This document shows, piece after piece, positions 48,560-56,837 of a DNA stretch of 64,000 bases (within the stretch, counting starts at the first letter, position 1; each line of letters starts with the position of its first letter). Origin of the DNA: an uncultured Clostridia bacterium. GTDB lineage: Bacteria > Bacillota > Clostridia > Oscillospirales > Ruminococcaceae. The translations under genes were made by a program, and so were the position numbers. The stretch is from contig CANDVA010000005.1 of the NCBI GenBank assembly GCA_947389015.1, positions 97,310 to 161,309 on the forward strand, written 5' to 3'. The notes below the pieces were generated by a model. The model worked only from the letters and a program-made list of their open reading frames with translations, did no database searches and was not told the origin of the DNA.

Positions 48560-49690
48560 AGTGAAGTGTTTCCCGCCCATATCGTTAGGTCATATCCGAA
48601 TTCTTTAACGGTATTTTATACGCAGTCCGTGGGATAAATACCCATAGCAGTTCGGCGGTGAGCTTTGGCATTTCAATGTACTTCCCTCGCTTGCTCTATG
48701 AATTTCCGGATATAATGCTCCTGCAGGTCAAGTCCGGCCATTTTTTGTGGAGTTCGTTTTGCTCGGATTCATAGTCTGATTCAAGCCGATCGTAGCGCTC
48801 CGGTGTGACTTTGCCAACCACTCTGTCCTCATACAGACAGCGGATCGTATTTGTCGATCTGAGCGATCCGGGCTTCAGACTGCTTTCGCTCCTGCTCTGC
48901 GGATTTACCGAATTTCCCCGTCTCGGCTCTGACGTTCTGTGCTGTCATTTCATAGAACTCATCGGCATTTTCCCTCGCGTATGCAGTCATCTCTTTGAGG
49001 TTTTCAAGAACGATTCTGTCGAGAACACTCTCGCGAATGTAGTTCGATGTACAATCGGTTTTTTGATATGATAGTCTTCGCACATAAAGTTGTTCAGTTC
49101 GGGTTTCGTTGTTTTCGCTCTGTGAAGATAGAGCCTTGAGCCACACTCTCCGCAGTAAAGAATGCCCGCGTATTTGTCAATTTTGCCCTGCTTGTCGGGA
49201 CGTTTTCTTCACTCAAAGTGTTCTGAACAAGGTCAAAGATTTTGCGGTCGATGATGTCCTCGTGAGTGTCGGGGGATATCAGGACATTCTACGGTGCATT
49301 CTTAATACGCTTTTTCAGCTTGTTGGATTTTGAGAACGTCCTGAAGTTGACCGTGTCGCCGCAGTATAATTGGTTTGACAAAATCCCTCGAACGGATTTT
49401 TGCGTCCAGTGGTAAGGACAATTGAGGTCAGGCTATCCCGAACGATTGCCCGTCTTTTGGACCGCATAAACGTTTGGCGCGAGGATTTTTTCGCTTGTGA
49501 GCATATCGTAGATTTTCATAAATTCCGAGCCCGCTTGCATAGGATTCAAAAATTCGTCTGACGATCGGAGCGGTTTCAGAATCGGAAAAGATCTGCTTCG
49601 AATTGGCGGTGTCTTTCATATAGCCGTATGGAATCGTTGTACCGACGCGTTCTCCGCGCTCACCTTTTGTAATTCGGCGTGTTCAACATG
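48560..49690 (-). pseudogene. Large serine recombinase (TnpX-like) relic without catalytic domain
   Basis: On the minus strand, in changing frames: GERGERVGTTIPYGYMKD (near 49680-49615), SETAPIVRRIFESYASG (recombinase domain), CTSNYIRESVLDRIVLENLKEM (near 49050) with ERKQSEARIAQIDK, then LYEDRVVGKVTPERYDRLESDYESEQNEL and a last YIEMPKLTAELL piece (near 48690). This is the C-terminal two thirds of a Tn4451-type resolvase/invertase with the DUF4368-like end. The N-terminal serine catalytic domain is missing and several frameshifts are present. It marks a lost mobilisable element. Confidence 0.75.
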
Positions 49691-49734
49691 CATGATAAAA
49701 AACAGATAATATTAGACGCAATTAATGTACAGAT

Positions 49735-49785
49735 TTTACAATATTTGTTTCAAACGTTATAATAATTATAAAGGTTTGATACAAA
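49735..49785 (+). promoter_or_regulatory. Promoter and inverted operator of the XRE regulator
   Basis: TTTACA (49735-49740), 17 bp, TATAAT (49758-49763). TTTGTTTCAAAC (49744-49755) and GTTTGATACAAA (49774-49785) are inverted repeats with one mismatch in 12 and flank the -10 box. The small helix-turn-helix protein just downstream is the likely ligand. Confidence 0.65.
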
Positions 49786-49824
49786 CGTATTATACCATAC
49801 TATAACCAAAAAAGGGGGGTGAAA

Positions 49825-50064
49825 ATGTCTGTAAAAAATTGTGAAACCGCAAGGTTTACCAAGATAATAAAGCAGGTACTAGACGAACAGGAATGCTCTC
49901 AGTCGTGGTTGGCAAGGAAATGTGGGCTTACTTCAGCGGCCATGAACAGAATAGTACAGGGTAAAGCTATTCCAAATGTTTTTACGCTTTATTCAATTTC
50001 AAACGCAATCGGTGTTGATTTTACGGATTTTGAACTCTCCCTTGTTGGCGATGATGAGCGTTGA
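49825..50064 (+). CDS. XRE-family helix-turn-helix regulator
   Basis: A 79-residue DNA-binding protein. The fold is a single lambda-repressor-like domain: FTKIIKQVLDEQECSQSWLARKCGLTSAAMNRIVQGKAIPNVFTLYSISNAIG. The ATG at 49825 follows AGGGGGGTG; a GTG two codons earlier is part of that site. It looks intact although both sides are decayed, and it has its own promoter with an inverted operator. It may be a leftover regulator of the lost element or a domesticated one. Confidence 0.82.
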   Translation: MSVKNCETARFTKIIKQVLDEQECSQSWLARKCGLTSAAMNRIVQGKAIPNVFTLYSISNAIGVDFTDFELSLVGDDER

Positions 50065-50074
50065 CATGGTTTAG

Positions 50075-50487
50075 TGTAAAAGAAGTCGCTCTCTTGATGA
50101 GAGTATAATCATCGAGATATATCTCGCGTTCAAGCTGCATCCGCTTACAAAAGCTATTGAGGGAATAATCAAGGACATCGGCAAGTTTTTCGGATTTATA
50201 AAAGGTAATAATGATATTTCCGCGGACGGCATTGCTGACGCGCTTATGGATATTTTAGACACGATTATCGCTTACAAGACCGTAAAGGGTGGCGTGGGCG
50301 GTGTAAATGCTCTCTCAAAGGGATTTAACAGATTAATCGGCGTTATTACAGCGCGCCCGACCGCGGTTGCTATCGCGGGAATCACGGCGTTGGCAATTGG
50401 AATTCTGGCGCTGAATGATGAAATGCAGCACCAGAATATTGCTTCATATTTTGGTGCTATTTCCATATCGCTTGATGAAGCCATCAC
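50075..50487 (+). pseudogene. Phage tail tape-measure protein fragment
   Basis: A frame open from 50075 reads LTKAIEGIIKDIGKFFGFI, then DALMDILDTIIAYKTVKGGVGGVNALSKGFNRL and ITARPTAVAIAGITALAIGILALNDEM. Such alternating glycine-rich helices and the T-A-x-P-x2-x-A-I-x-G-I pattern are typical of tape-measure proteins. Both ends are missing. It runs in frame into the Crp/Fnr sequence that follows. Confidence 0.55.
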
Positions 50488-50878
50488 CTTTGATGTGTTT
50501 GTCGACGCCGAGGAGACGAGCGAATGCTACGTCATAAGCGGCTCCGCCTTTGCTGAGGTTTCCGCCCGCGATCCAAAGATAAAAATATTCGCGCTTGAAA
50601 CGGCGGTGAGTCGTTTTTCGGATGTAATGTGGGTCATGCAGCAGATCCTCTTTATGAGCATGGACAAACGGCTTGCTATCTTTCTCACGGACGAAATCGC
50701 AAGAACGAAATCGGATACCGTGACACTGACTCACGAGCAGATCGCCCGTTATATGGGTTCCGCTCGCGAGGTCGTATCAAGAATGCTGAAATATTTTGCC
50801 GCCGAGGGCATTGTCGAGGTCTTCAGGGGCGGCATAAGGATACTCGATAAAGAGCGGCTGCGAAGGTTAGCCCTCTAG
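50246..50878 (+). CDS. Chimeric ORF: phage tape-measure piece joined to Crp/Fnr C-terminal half
   Basis: A 210-residue reading frame. Residues 1-80 are the end of the tape-measure-like piece. From about residue 82 (ITFDVFVDAEETSECYVI) it matches the C-terminal part of the cyclic-nucleotide-type sensor domain and the full helix-turn-helix of a Crp/Fnr regulator (RFSDVMWVMQQILFMSMDKRLAIFLTDEIAR, LTHEQIARYMGSAREVVSRMLKYFAAEG). The first two thirds of the sensor barrel are absent. DNA binding may survive, but sensing should not. No clear ribosome site precedes the ATG at 50246. It converges on trxA with a 12-bp 3' overlap. Confidence 0.55.
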   Translation: MDILDTIIAYKTVKGGVGGVNALSKGFNRLIGVITARPTAVAIAGITALAIGILALNDEMQHQNIASYFGAISISLDEAITFDVFVDAEETSECYVISGSAFAEVSARDPKIKIFALETAVSRFSDVMWVMQQILFMSMDKRLAIFLTDEIARTKSDTVTLTHEQIARYMGSAREVVSRMLKYFAAEGIVEVFRGGIRILDKERLRRLAL

Positions 50879-51178
50879 CATGGAGAGTATCTGCGCTTTC
50901 GGTCTTGCTCCGGCCGACTGACCGACGACCTTGCCGTTCTTCATAACCGCAAGCGTAGGGATACTTGTCACGCCGAACGACTGTGCCAGTTCCGGCTCCT
51001 CGCTTACGTTGATTTTTCCGACAAGATACTGCGGATTTTCCTCGGCGATTTCGTCCACCAGCGGCGACATCATGCGGCACGGTCCGCACCAGTCGGCGTA
51101 GAAATCAAGAAGAACAGGCTTCTCGCTTTTCATTATTTCGTTCTCGAAATTGCTTTTGTTGATTTTTAAGACTGGCAT
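50867..51178 (-). CDS. trxA: Thioredoxin
   Basis: A 103-residue thioredoxin with the active site C31-G-P-C34 (FYADWCGPCRMM), buried Asp25 and the cis-proline loop GVTSIPTLAV. It reduces disulfides in the cytoplasm. AAAGGAG precedes the start. It faces the truncated Crp/Fnr gene; a Crp/Fnr-thioredoxin pairing is common in Clostridia, which suggests that the regulator was its original neighbour before the phage sequence arrived. Confidence 0.95.
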   Translation of the reverse strand: MPVLKINKSNFENEIMKSEKPVLLDFYADWCGPCRMMSPLVDEIAEENPQYLVGKINVSEEPELAQSFGVTSIPTLAVMKNGKVVGQSAGARPKAQILSMLEG

Positions 51179-51241
51179 TTCAAAATCTCCTTTTCTTTAT
51201 TCTGTGATTATTATAACCGATTATTTGATTGTATTCTGTGA

Positions 51242-51352
51242 CTATGTCACATTCAATCTTTTGGCAATTCGACTTAGTTCTTTCTTCCGTTTTTTGTCCG
51301 ATATAGCAATTGTGCCGTCGTTCCCATCGTGTAATGGACATACCATGAACAT
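51242..51352 (-). CDS. Possible 36-residue protein, uncertain
   Basis: An open frame reads MFMVCPLHDGNDGTIAISDK and then a basic end (KRKKELSRIAKRLNVT). The composition is protein-like, but I see no good ribosome site and the surroundings are decayed, so it may be a remnant. The rest of the 51,179-51,605 gap holds the promoter and leader of the large surface protein. Confidence 0.25.
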   Translation of the reverse strand: MFMVCPLHDGNDGTIAISDKKRKKELSRIAKRLNVT

Positions 51353-51368
51353 ATATTGCCCTTGTCAT

Positions 51369-51436
51369 GCCAAATAAGTGATTTTTTCGTCAAATAAGTG
51401 ATTTTTATTGAAAATTTGCCGTGGATTTGCTAAAAT
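51369..51436 (+). promoter_or_regulatory. Surface-protein promoter with tandem 12-bp boxes
   Basis: GCCAAATAAGTG (51369-51380), ATTTTTTC, GTCAAATAAGTG (51389-51400), 7 bp, TTGAAA (51408-51413), 17 bp, TAAAAT (51431-51436). The period of 20 bp, the ATTTTTTC spacer and the 7-bp distance to the -35 box are the same as in the receptor promoter at 35840-35907. Such direct repeats next to -35 are typical of class II activators, for example LytTR or OmpR-type response regulators. Confidence 0.72.
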
Positions 51437-51442
51437 ATATAA

Positions 51443-51600
51443 ATAAACAAAAGTAAACCGTGGGGCGACGGATATGCCAAAGCGCGCTAATATATTAGGA
51501 ATAGTAGGTCTTGTCTGCCCCTTAAAGGATTTTTCAAGCCCACTGCGCCGAGGTGTTTCGGAGCAGCGGGTTTTGCTGCCTGAAAATGAAAGAAGGGGTT
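51443..51600 (+). promoter_or_regulatory. Structured 5' leader of the large surface protein gene
   Basis: The roughly 160-nt leader can fold. GGGGCGAC (from 51462) pairs with GTCTGCCCC (to 51522). A second hairpin CCCACTGC/GCAGCGGG with inner CCGA/TCGG (about 51539-51573) is followed by TTTT. A 5' fold followed by a terminator-like hairpin is the layout of a regulatory leader or riboswitch. I cannot match it to a known class. Confidence 0.4.
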
Positions 51601-51605
51601 AAATC

Positions 51606-54600
51606 ATGAAAAAGTCATTCAAAAGGGTTTCCGCGGCGGTCATTGCGTTGGCAGTTGTGCTGACCGCGTTCGTGTTTGACATGCCGCGAATGATAGCCGC
51701 GGCGGCGACAGGTCATACGGATCACAAGGTTTGCGGCGACGCTAGCTGTACCGAACACAGCGATATAACCGATTGGAGGGAGATAAATGACGCGTCCGGC
51801 TTCGCCGGTATAACGTCGGGCAATTATTATCTTAATGCTGATGTTACCCTCGACGACCAAGTAACGATTAACACCGGCGTTGATATTACCCTATGCCTGA
51901 ACGACCATACGGTCACGGCGGCGAGCGGTAAGGGTATTTTTAAAGTTGACGGCGGCTCCCTCACTCTTTGCGACTGCAAGGGAAACGGTAAGCTGACGGG
52001 AGGCAATGTCGGCAACGAAGCAGGCGGCGGCGTATCCGTTATTCATAGCGGAACGTTCATAATGTATAGCGGCACGATTTCCGGCAATACATCAACCGGC
52101 TCATATTCTACCAGCGGTGGCGGCGGCGTATATGTTTTAACGGGAACATTTACAATGAACGGCGGCGCGATTTCCGGCAACACTGCCGCCAAAAACGGCG
52201 GCGGCGTATATTTTAAAGACGGAACATTCACAATGAACGGCGGAGAAATTTCCGGAAATACAGCCGACAACAGCGGTGGCGTGTATGTTGCAGGCTCCGG
52301 CTCTCCCACCGGATATTTCATAATGAACGGCGGCACGATTTCCGGCAATAAATCAACAAACAGTTATGCTCCCGGCGGTGTATATGTTTACGGTGGCGCA
52401 GAATTCACAATGAACAACGGCGTCATTTCCGACAATACCTCTGCCGGAACTGGCGGAGGTGTATATGTTTACGGATCATTCACAATGAACGACGGTACAA
52501 TTTCCGGAAATACCGCCGTCATGGGCGGTGGTGTATATATTTATAATAAAACATTCACAATGACCGGCGGTACGATTTCCGGCAATACCGCTAAAAACGG
52601 CGGTGGCGTATGTGTTACTAACGGAAAATTCGCAATGACCGGCGGCACGATTTCCGGAAATACCGCCGACACAAACGGCGGCGGCGTATATGTTGCCTAC
52701 ACGTCAACTCTTAACGGGAAGGTTGTCATAACCGGAAATAAAAAATCCGACGAAACCACGGATAATCTGTGTCTTTACAATAGTAAAACCCTCACCATAG
52801 GAGAAAGCTTTTCAACCGATTCCCCGATAGGCGTTAATACCACAAAAACGCCCACCGGCTGTTCGACGGGCTTGGTCGCAGTAACGGGAACGGTCAGCAC
52901 CGATATAAGCGACAGCTTTACGGCGGACATATCGGGACAAAGAATTGTTTATAAGAATAGCACGGTGCAACTGGCGTTAGAGCATACTTACAGCGATAAT
53001 TGGTCGTCGGACATCACAAATCATTGGCGCAAGTGCACCGGCTGCAGCGATAAAGCGGATACCGCCGAGCACACTTTCGAGCAAAAAACGAGCGCCACAC
53101 AGCACTGGCAGGGCTGCTCTGTCTGCGGCTATAAGAAAAGTGCAGCAAATCACAGCTGGAGTGCTTGGACAATGACAACAGATCCTACTCTTGCAGCAGC
53201 GGGCACGGCGGAGCGCGTCTGCGACTGCGGCGAAAAGCAGACAAAATCGGACATTCCCGCACTGACTGATACGACCGTATGGACAAAAGACGATACGCAG
53301 CACGTTGACCCGACCGAGGAAGCTACGGGTAAGGATGTTTACACAAGCGAGTATGGCGAGGTAACCGTTACGCTCGACAGGCTTCCGCACACGCTTGTTC
53401 ATGTTGATGAAACTCCCGCGACGGAAACCACAACGGGCACTAAGGAGCATTGGCACTGCAGCGGCTGCGGCAAGGATTTCGCGGACGAGAACGGCACGAC
53501 CGAAATAACCGACCTTACAATACCCGTTATCGAACATACGCACACACTCATTTACGTTCCCGAGGTTCCCGCAACGGAGACCACAACGGGCACTAAGGAG
53601 CACTGGCACTGCGACGGCTGCAACAAGGACTTCGCGGACGAGAACGGCACGACCGAAATAACCGATCTTACCATACCCGTTATCGAACATACGCACACAC
53701 TCATTTACGTTCCCGAGGTTCCCGCAACGGAGACCACAACGGGCACTAAGGAGCACTGGCACTGCGACGGCTGCAACAAGGACTTCGCGGACGAGAACGG
53801 CACGACCGAAATAACCGATCTTACCATACCCGTTATCGAACATACGCACACACTCATTTACGTTCCCGAGGTTCCCGCAACGGAGACCACAACGGGCACT
53901 AAGGAGCACTGGCACTGCGACGGCTGCAACAAGGACTTCGCGGACGAGAACGGCACGACCGAAATAACCGATCTTACCATACCCGTTATCGAACATACGC
54001 ACACACTCATTTACGTTCCCGAGGTTCCCGCAACGGAGACCACAACGGGCACTAAGGAGCACTGGCACTGCGACGGCTGCAACAAGGATTTCGCAGACGA
54101 GAACGGCACAAAAGAAGTAACCGCCGATGATCTGAAAATAGGTAAGATCGAAACGGAGGTTCAAGCTCCTATGAATGTCGAGATTGCCACACCCACAGAG
54201 GAACTTATAAAGGCGGCATTGACCGAAGACGAACAGAAAAAAGTTGACGAAGGCGAATATATCAAGATAATTCTGAAGGTTGATGACGCGACAAATACCG
54301 TGCCGGCATCGGATAAAACGGCGGTTACGGGCAAGCTAGGCGAACTGACGAATTATAAGCTCGGGCAGTATCTTGACATTACTCTGCTTAAAAAAATCGG
54401 TGAACAGGAGCAGAAAATATCCTCAACGAACGCTCTGATAAGGATAACATTCGAGATACCGCAAGGACTTCGCGGAAAGAGCGCCTATTCGGTAATACGC
54501 GTTCACGACAGCACAACGGAAATGCTTCCCGATTTGGATAACGCTCCCAACACCGTGACTATTGAGACCGATAAATTCTCAACCTACGCGCTGGTATACC

Positions 54601-54968
54601 AAGAAAAATCCGAGCCTTCAATACCGAGTACAAGCGACACCTCAAGTGACACATCCGATAATACGTCCGACAACACTTCAAGCGACATTTCGGACAGCAC
54701 GTCGAGTGACACATCGAGTAATACTTCCAACAATACTTCGAGCAACACCTCAGACAACACGTCAGGTGACGTTTCCGGCAGCACGTCCGAGTCTTCCGAT
54801 GTTCCCTCCGATGAAAGCTCAAGCGGCGGCGAGAGCAGTTACGTGCCAAGCGAAAGCAGCAAGCCAAACAACAACGATAATCCCGCAACGGGCATAGCGG
54901 TTTCGTTTATTCCGCTAGCCGCGATATTGTCGGGCGTGATCGTTTTGGTCAACCGTAAAAAGAAATAA
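51606..54968 (+). CDS. Large wall-anchored surface protein with beta-helix, tandem CxxC repeats and NPATG signal
   Basis: A 1120-residue secreted protein. A signal peptide (about 1-32) is followed by a right-handed beta-helix-like region (about 75-400) built from repeats of the form FTMNGGTISGNTAxxxGGGVYV. Next come HTFEQK- and CxxC-containing domains (about 455-560), then five copies of a 51-residue repeat with HWHCDGCNKDFAD (about 595-840), and a domain that resembles the end of clostridial surface proteins (about 850-985, ISSTNALIRITFEIP). A Ser/Thr/Asp stalk (about 1000-1080) leads to NPATG, a hydrophobic helix and NRKKK. It is a likely adhesin, possibly metal-binding through CxxC/His clusters. 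Confidence 0.88.
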   Translation: MKKSFKRVSAAVIALAVVLTAFVFDMPRMIAAAATGHTDHKVCGDASCTEHSDITDWREINDASGFAGITSGNYYLNADVTLDDQVTINTGVDITLCLNDHTVTAASGKGIFKVDGGSLTLCDCKGNGKLTGGNVGNEAGGGVSVIHSGTFIMYSGTISGNTSTGSYSTSGGGGVYVLTGTFTMNGGAISGNTAAKNGGGVYFKDGTFTMNGGEISGNTADNSGGVYVAGSGSPTGYFIMNGGTISGNKSTNSYAPGGVYVYGGAEFTMNNGVISDNTSAGTGGGVYVYGSFTMNDGTISGNTAVMGGGVYIYNKTFTMTGGTISGNTAKNGGGVCVTNGKFAMTGGTISGNTADTNGGGVYVAYTSTLNGKVVITGNKKSDETTDNLCLYNSKTLTIGESFSTDSPIGVNTTKTPTGCSTGLVAVTGTVSTDISDSFTADISGQRIVYKNSTVQLALEHTYSDNWSSDITNHWRKCTGCSDKADTAEHTFEQKTSATQHWQGCSVCGYKKSAANHSWSAWTMTTDPTLAAAGTAERVCDCGEKQTKSDIPALTDTTVWTKDDTQHVDPTEEATGKDVYTSEYGEVTVTLDRLPHTLVHVDETPATETTTGTKEHWHCSGCGKDFADENGTTEITDLTIPVIEHTHTLIYVPEVPATETTTGTKEHWHCDGCNKDFADENGTTEITDLTIPVIEHTHTLIYVPEVPATETTTGTKEHWHCDGCNKDFADENGTTEITDLTIPVIEHTHTLIYVPEVPATETTTGTKEHWHCDGCNKDFADENGTTEITDLTIPVIEHTHTLIYVPEVPATETTTGTKEHWHCDGCNKDFADENGTKEVTADDLKIGKIETEVQAPMNVEIATPTEELIKAALTEDEQKKVDEGEYIKIILKVDDATNTVPASDKTAVTGKLGELTNYKLGQYLDITLLKKIGEQEQKISSTNALIRITFEIPQGLRGKSAYSVIRVHDSTTEMLPDLDNAPNTVTIETDKFSTYALVYQEKSEPSIPSTSDTSSDTSDNTSDNTSSDISDSTSSDTSSNTSNNTSSNTSDNTSGDVSGSTSESSDVPSDESSSGGESSYVPSESSKPNNNDNPATGIAVSFIPLAAILSGVIVLVNRKKK
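53388..54125 (+). repeat. Five tandem 153-bp repeats inside the surface protein gene
   Basis: Copies start near 53388, 53541, 53694, 53847 and 54000. The period is 153 bp (51 codons), so the frame is kept. The first is diverged; the middle copies are nearly identical at DNA level, which points to recent amplification and a site for copy-number change. Each encodes one HWHCxGCxKDF unit. Confidence 0.9.
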
Positions 54969-55034
54969 ACGTTACTCGCTGTTTTGGGGAACGCCATGCC
55001 GACGGAATCCAAATGAGTACTCAATAATAATCGC

Positions 55035-55072
55035 AGCGCTGACGGGATAATTTGTTCCGTCAGCGCTTTATG
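55035..55072 (+). terminator. Terminator after the surface protein gene
   Basis: Perfect 11-bp stem AGCGCTGACGG/CCGTCAGCGCT with a GATAATTTGTT-type loop, followed by a short T-rich exit (TTATGTTT). Confidence 0.75.
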
Positions 55073-55119
55073 TTTCAAAAATCGAACAACATAAAACAAA
55101 GAAAAGTCGCATGAAAAAT

Positions 55120-55175
55120 CGGGTTGTGTCACGACAGTGAATTTATTTTAAGTCCCTTTTAGGGGCTTTTTTAGT
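55120..55175 (+). repeat. Fragment of the tRNA-Leu unit tail
   Basis: ACGACAGTG, ATTTATTTTAAGTCCC, TTTTAGGGGC and TTTTTT form a terminator-like end (AGTCCCTTTTAGGGGCT). A related tail follows the tRNA-Leu relic at 58480 (GCGACAGTG... TTAGTCCCTTTAGGGGC) and, more decayed, the one at 56053. It may be the trace of a further lost copy upstream of the flavoprotein pseudogene. Confidence 0.45.
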
Positions 55176-55193
55176 TTGATAAGAGGTTGCTGT

Positions 55194-55767
55194 ATGAAGA
55201 AGATTTTGATTATTCAAGGCGGCGGACGACCAAATGGAAATACCGCTTAGCTTGTAAAATCATTTACTCAAGGAGCCGAGAACGCGGGGCATACGATTGA
55301 AATTATATCGTTTATCAAGAACGAGGTCAAGGGATGCCTTGGCTGCAACGCATGCCGATACGGAATACCATGTGTTCAAAAGGATGGTTTTAATGATATG
55401 GTTCCGAAAATCATGGATACTGATTTACTCGTGTTCGTTTCCCCCTCTTTATTTCTGGACGATATCATCTCGTATAGAGGCTTTTATCGAAAGGCTTTAC
55501 TGTATTGCTAAGAAAGATGATAACCCGCCGTTGGGACGTTATGAAAAGTATCCCAAAAAGTACTGCGCGCTGCTTATGACAGCAGCAGACAACTTCTTTT
55601 GGACATTTGAACAGGCTGTGTCGTACTACAAATACACTTTGATAAACTATATCGGTTTTAATGACAAAGGTATGCTTCTGGCAGGAGGCTGCGGCAATAC
55701 GAACGGCAACAAGACCGAGCATCTGTCCGCCGTATACAAATTTGGGAGGGAGATATACGGCGAATGA
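55194..55767 (+). pseudogene. NAD(P)H-dependent flavodoxin-like oxidoreductase, disrupted
   Basis: The sequence MKKILIIQGGGRPNGNTA begins a typical flavin-reductase fold and continues with GCLGCNACRYGIPCVQKDGFNDM (cysteines as in clostridial iron-sulfur flavoproteins), LLVFVSP, YFWTISSRIEAFIERLYC and GMLLAGGCGNTN. An in-frame TAG lies at 55248. A five-C run near 55440 shifts the frame; four C would restore FVSPLYFWT. Both breaks make it a pseudogene. Its 3' third is repeated at 60879-61085. Confidence 0.75.
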
Positions 55768-55852
55768 AACTTCTTCCATAGAGCGATGTGTGAATAACTC
55801 AATGGTTTTGGCGGTGGATAGTCAAAATTTATACGGCTTTTTAATAAAGCAC

Positions 55853-56156
55853 TTGACAAACCAAAAGTATTGTGATATAAAATATTATATATTCAGTGGG
55901 AGACTGCTGAATGTTAATACGCAGATGTGTGCATTAATTTTGTTGACTCTGTAATTGGCAGACATGCTAGTTTTGGTTAGTGTCACGCTAGGTGATTCAT
56001 TTAAATCTGCTCTTTCGGTTGGCTTGAACCGAAAAAATCAAGCAAAGTTATATATGAGAGTGTGTTGGAACTGGCAGGCGAGCTGGCTTCAGGCGGCGTT
56101 GCGATAGGGTGTTTATAAAGCAGTGAGTCCTTTAGTTGGCTTTTATTATTTTGCTT
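55853..56156 (+). pseudogene. tRNA-Leu transcription unit, decayed copy 1
   Basis: The promoter TTGACA (55853-55858), 17 bp, TATAAA is followed by a GCAGATGTG tRNA-Leu start (55921) broken by an insertion before AATTGGCAGACATGCTAG. A second tRNA-Leu start (56058, GTGTGTTGGAACTGGC... GAGCTGGCTTCAGG) nearly equals the intact tRNA at 61389 but lacks its 3' half. AGTCC-TTTAG-TTGGC then resembles a worn terminator. The rest of 55,768-56,197 has no gene. Confidence 0.65.
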
Positions 56157-56197
56157 CTAAATAACCTATGAATGATGACATAAAGAAGGATAACAAT

Positions 56198-56837
56198 ATG
56201 GAGAGAGTCTTACCGGAGTGTTTTTTTATTTGTTCCCGGGTGGAATAATCATATAGATTTTAATCAAGAGTCTGAATTGTTGCTTAATGTGCTCGATAGC
56301 GCAAAAAAATAAAATGATGTACAAACATACATGAAAAACAATAAGAAATGGTTTATACCAGCTTCAATATTTGAAGATTGTGATTTCGGACATCATGAAG
56401 CCTATAACGTTCCGGAACAAGCGTTGGGCAGCGAATATCGGGTTGATTATATGCTGCTTGGAAAGAACTCGGCCGGATATCATATTGTTTTGGTAGAGTT
56501 TGAAGATGTTAATGTTCATTTTTAGTTGAAAAATTTAAACACGGAATCTAAAGAGGTTAGAAATGGTTTGACTCAAATTAAAGATTGGCAGTGTTGGGTT
56601 GAAAGTAATAAAAATTATTTTTTTCGCAGTTGTGGCGTATCTGAACTAGCAAACAGTATACCGTCATGGATGATTCAATATTGTTTAGTTGTAAGCCGTC
56701 GAAAAAATATGGATGAAGACGCAAATTTGTTACGGAGCACGATTATTCACAACTATTGTGGGTTAAAAATTATTTATTTGGAGGAAATGCTTAATGGAAT
56801 AAAAAGAAATGCTTTTCAATCACCTTTTCCCGCTTGA
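56198..56837 (+). pseudogene. Shedu-like (DUF4263/SduA domain) nuclease, disrupted
   Basis: Reading one frame from 56229 gives FVPGWNNHIDFNQESELLLNVLDSA, NDVQTYMKNNKKWFIPASIF, GSEYRVDYMLLGKNSAGYHIVLVEFEDVNV, then VRNGLTQIKDWQCWVES and YCLVVSRRKNMDEDANLLRSTI. The order of a D in a strand (VDYML), a VLVE strand and a later helix with QIxDW matches the DUF4263 nuclease domain of Shedu defence proteins. The start MERVLPEC (56198) is out of frame because of a T run at 56221; TAA (56310) and TAG (56523) also interrupt. The identification is by pattern only. Confidence 0.55.

Noticed and set aside
51443..51600. c-di-GMP-I riboswitch in the surface-protein leader
   Set aside because: The conserved core of that class is not visible; only a generic leader-plus-hairpin layout can be supported.
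53388..54125. Tandem repeats as a CRISPR array
   Set aside because: The units are adjacent, in frame and coding, without spacers.
52977..54164. Long minus-strand frame with repeats opposite the surface protein repeats
   Set aside because: It only mirrors the 153-bp repeats of the real gene and has no ribosome site.
55435..55450. Five-C tract as a phase-variation switch of the flavoprotein gene
   Set aside because: The tract is short and the gene also has a TAG stop upstream, so slippage would not restore it.
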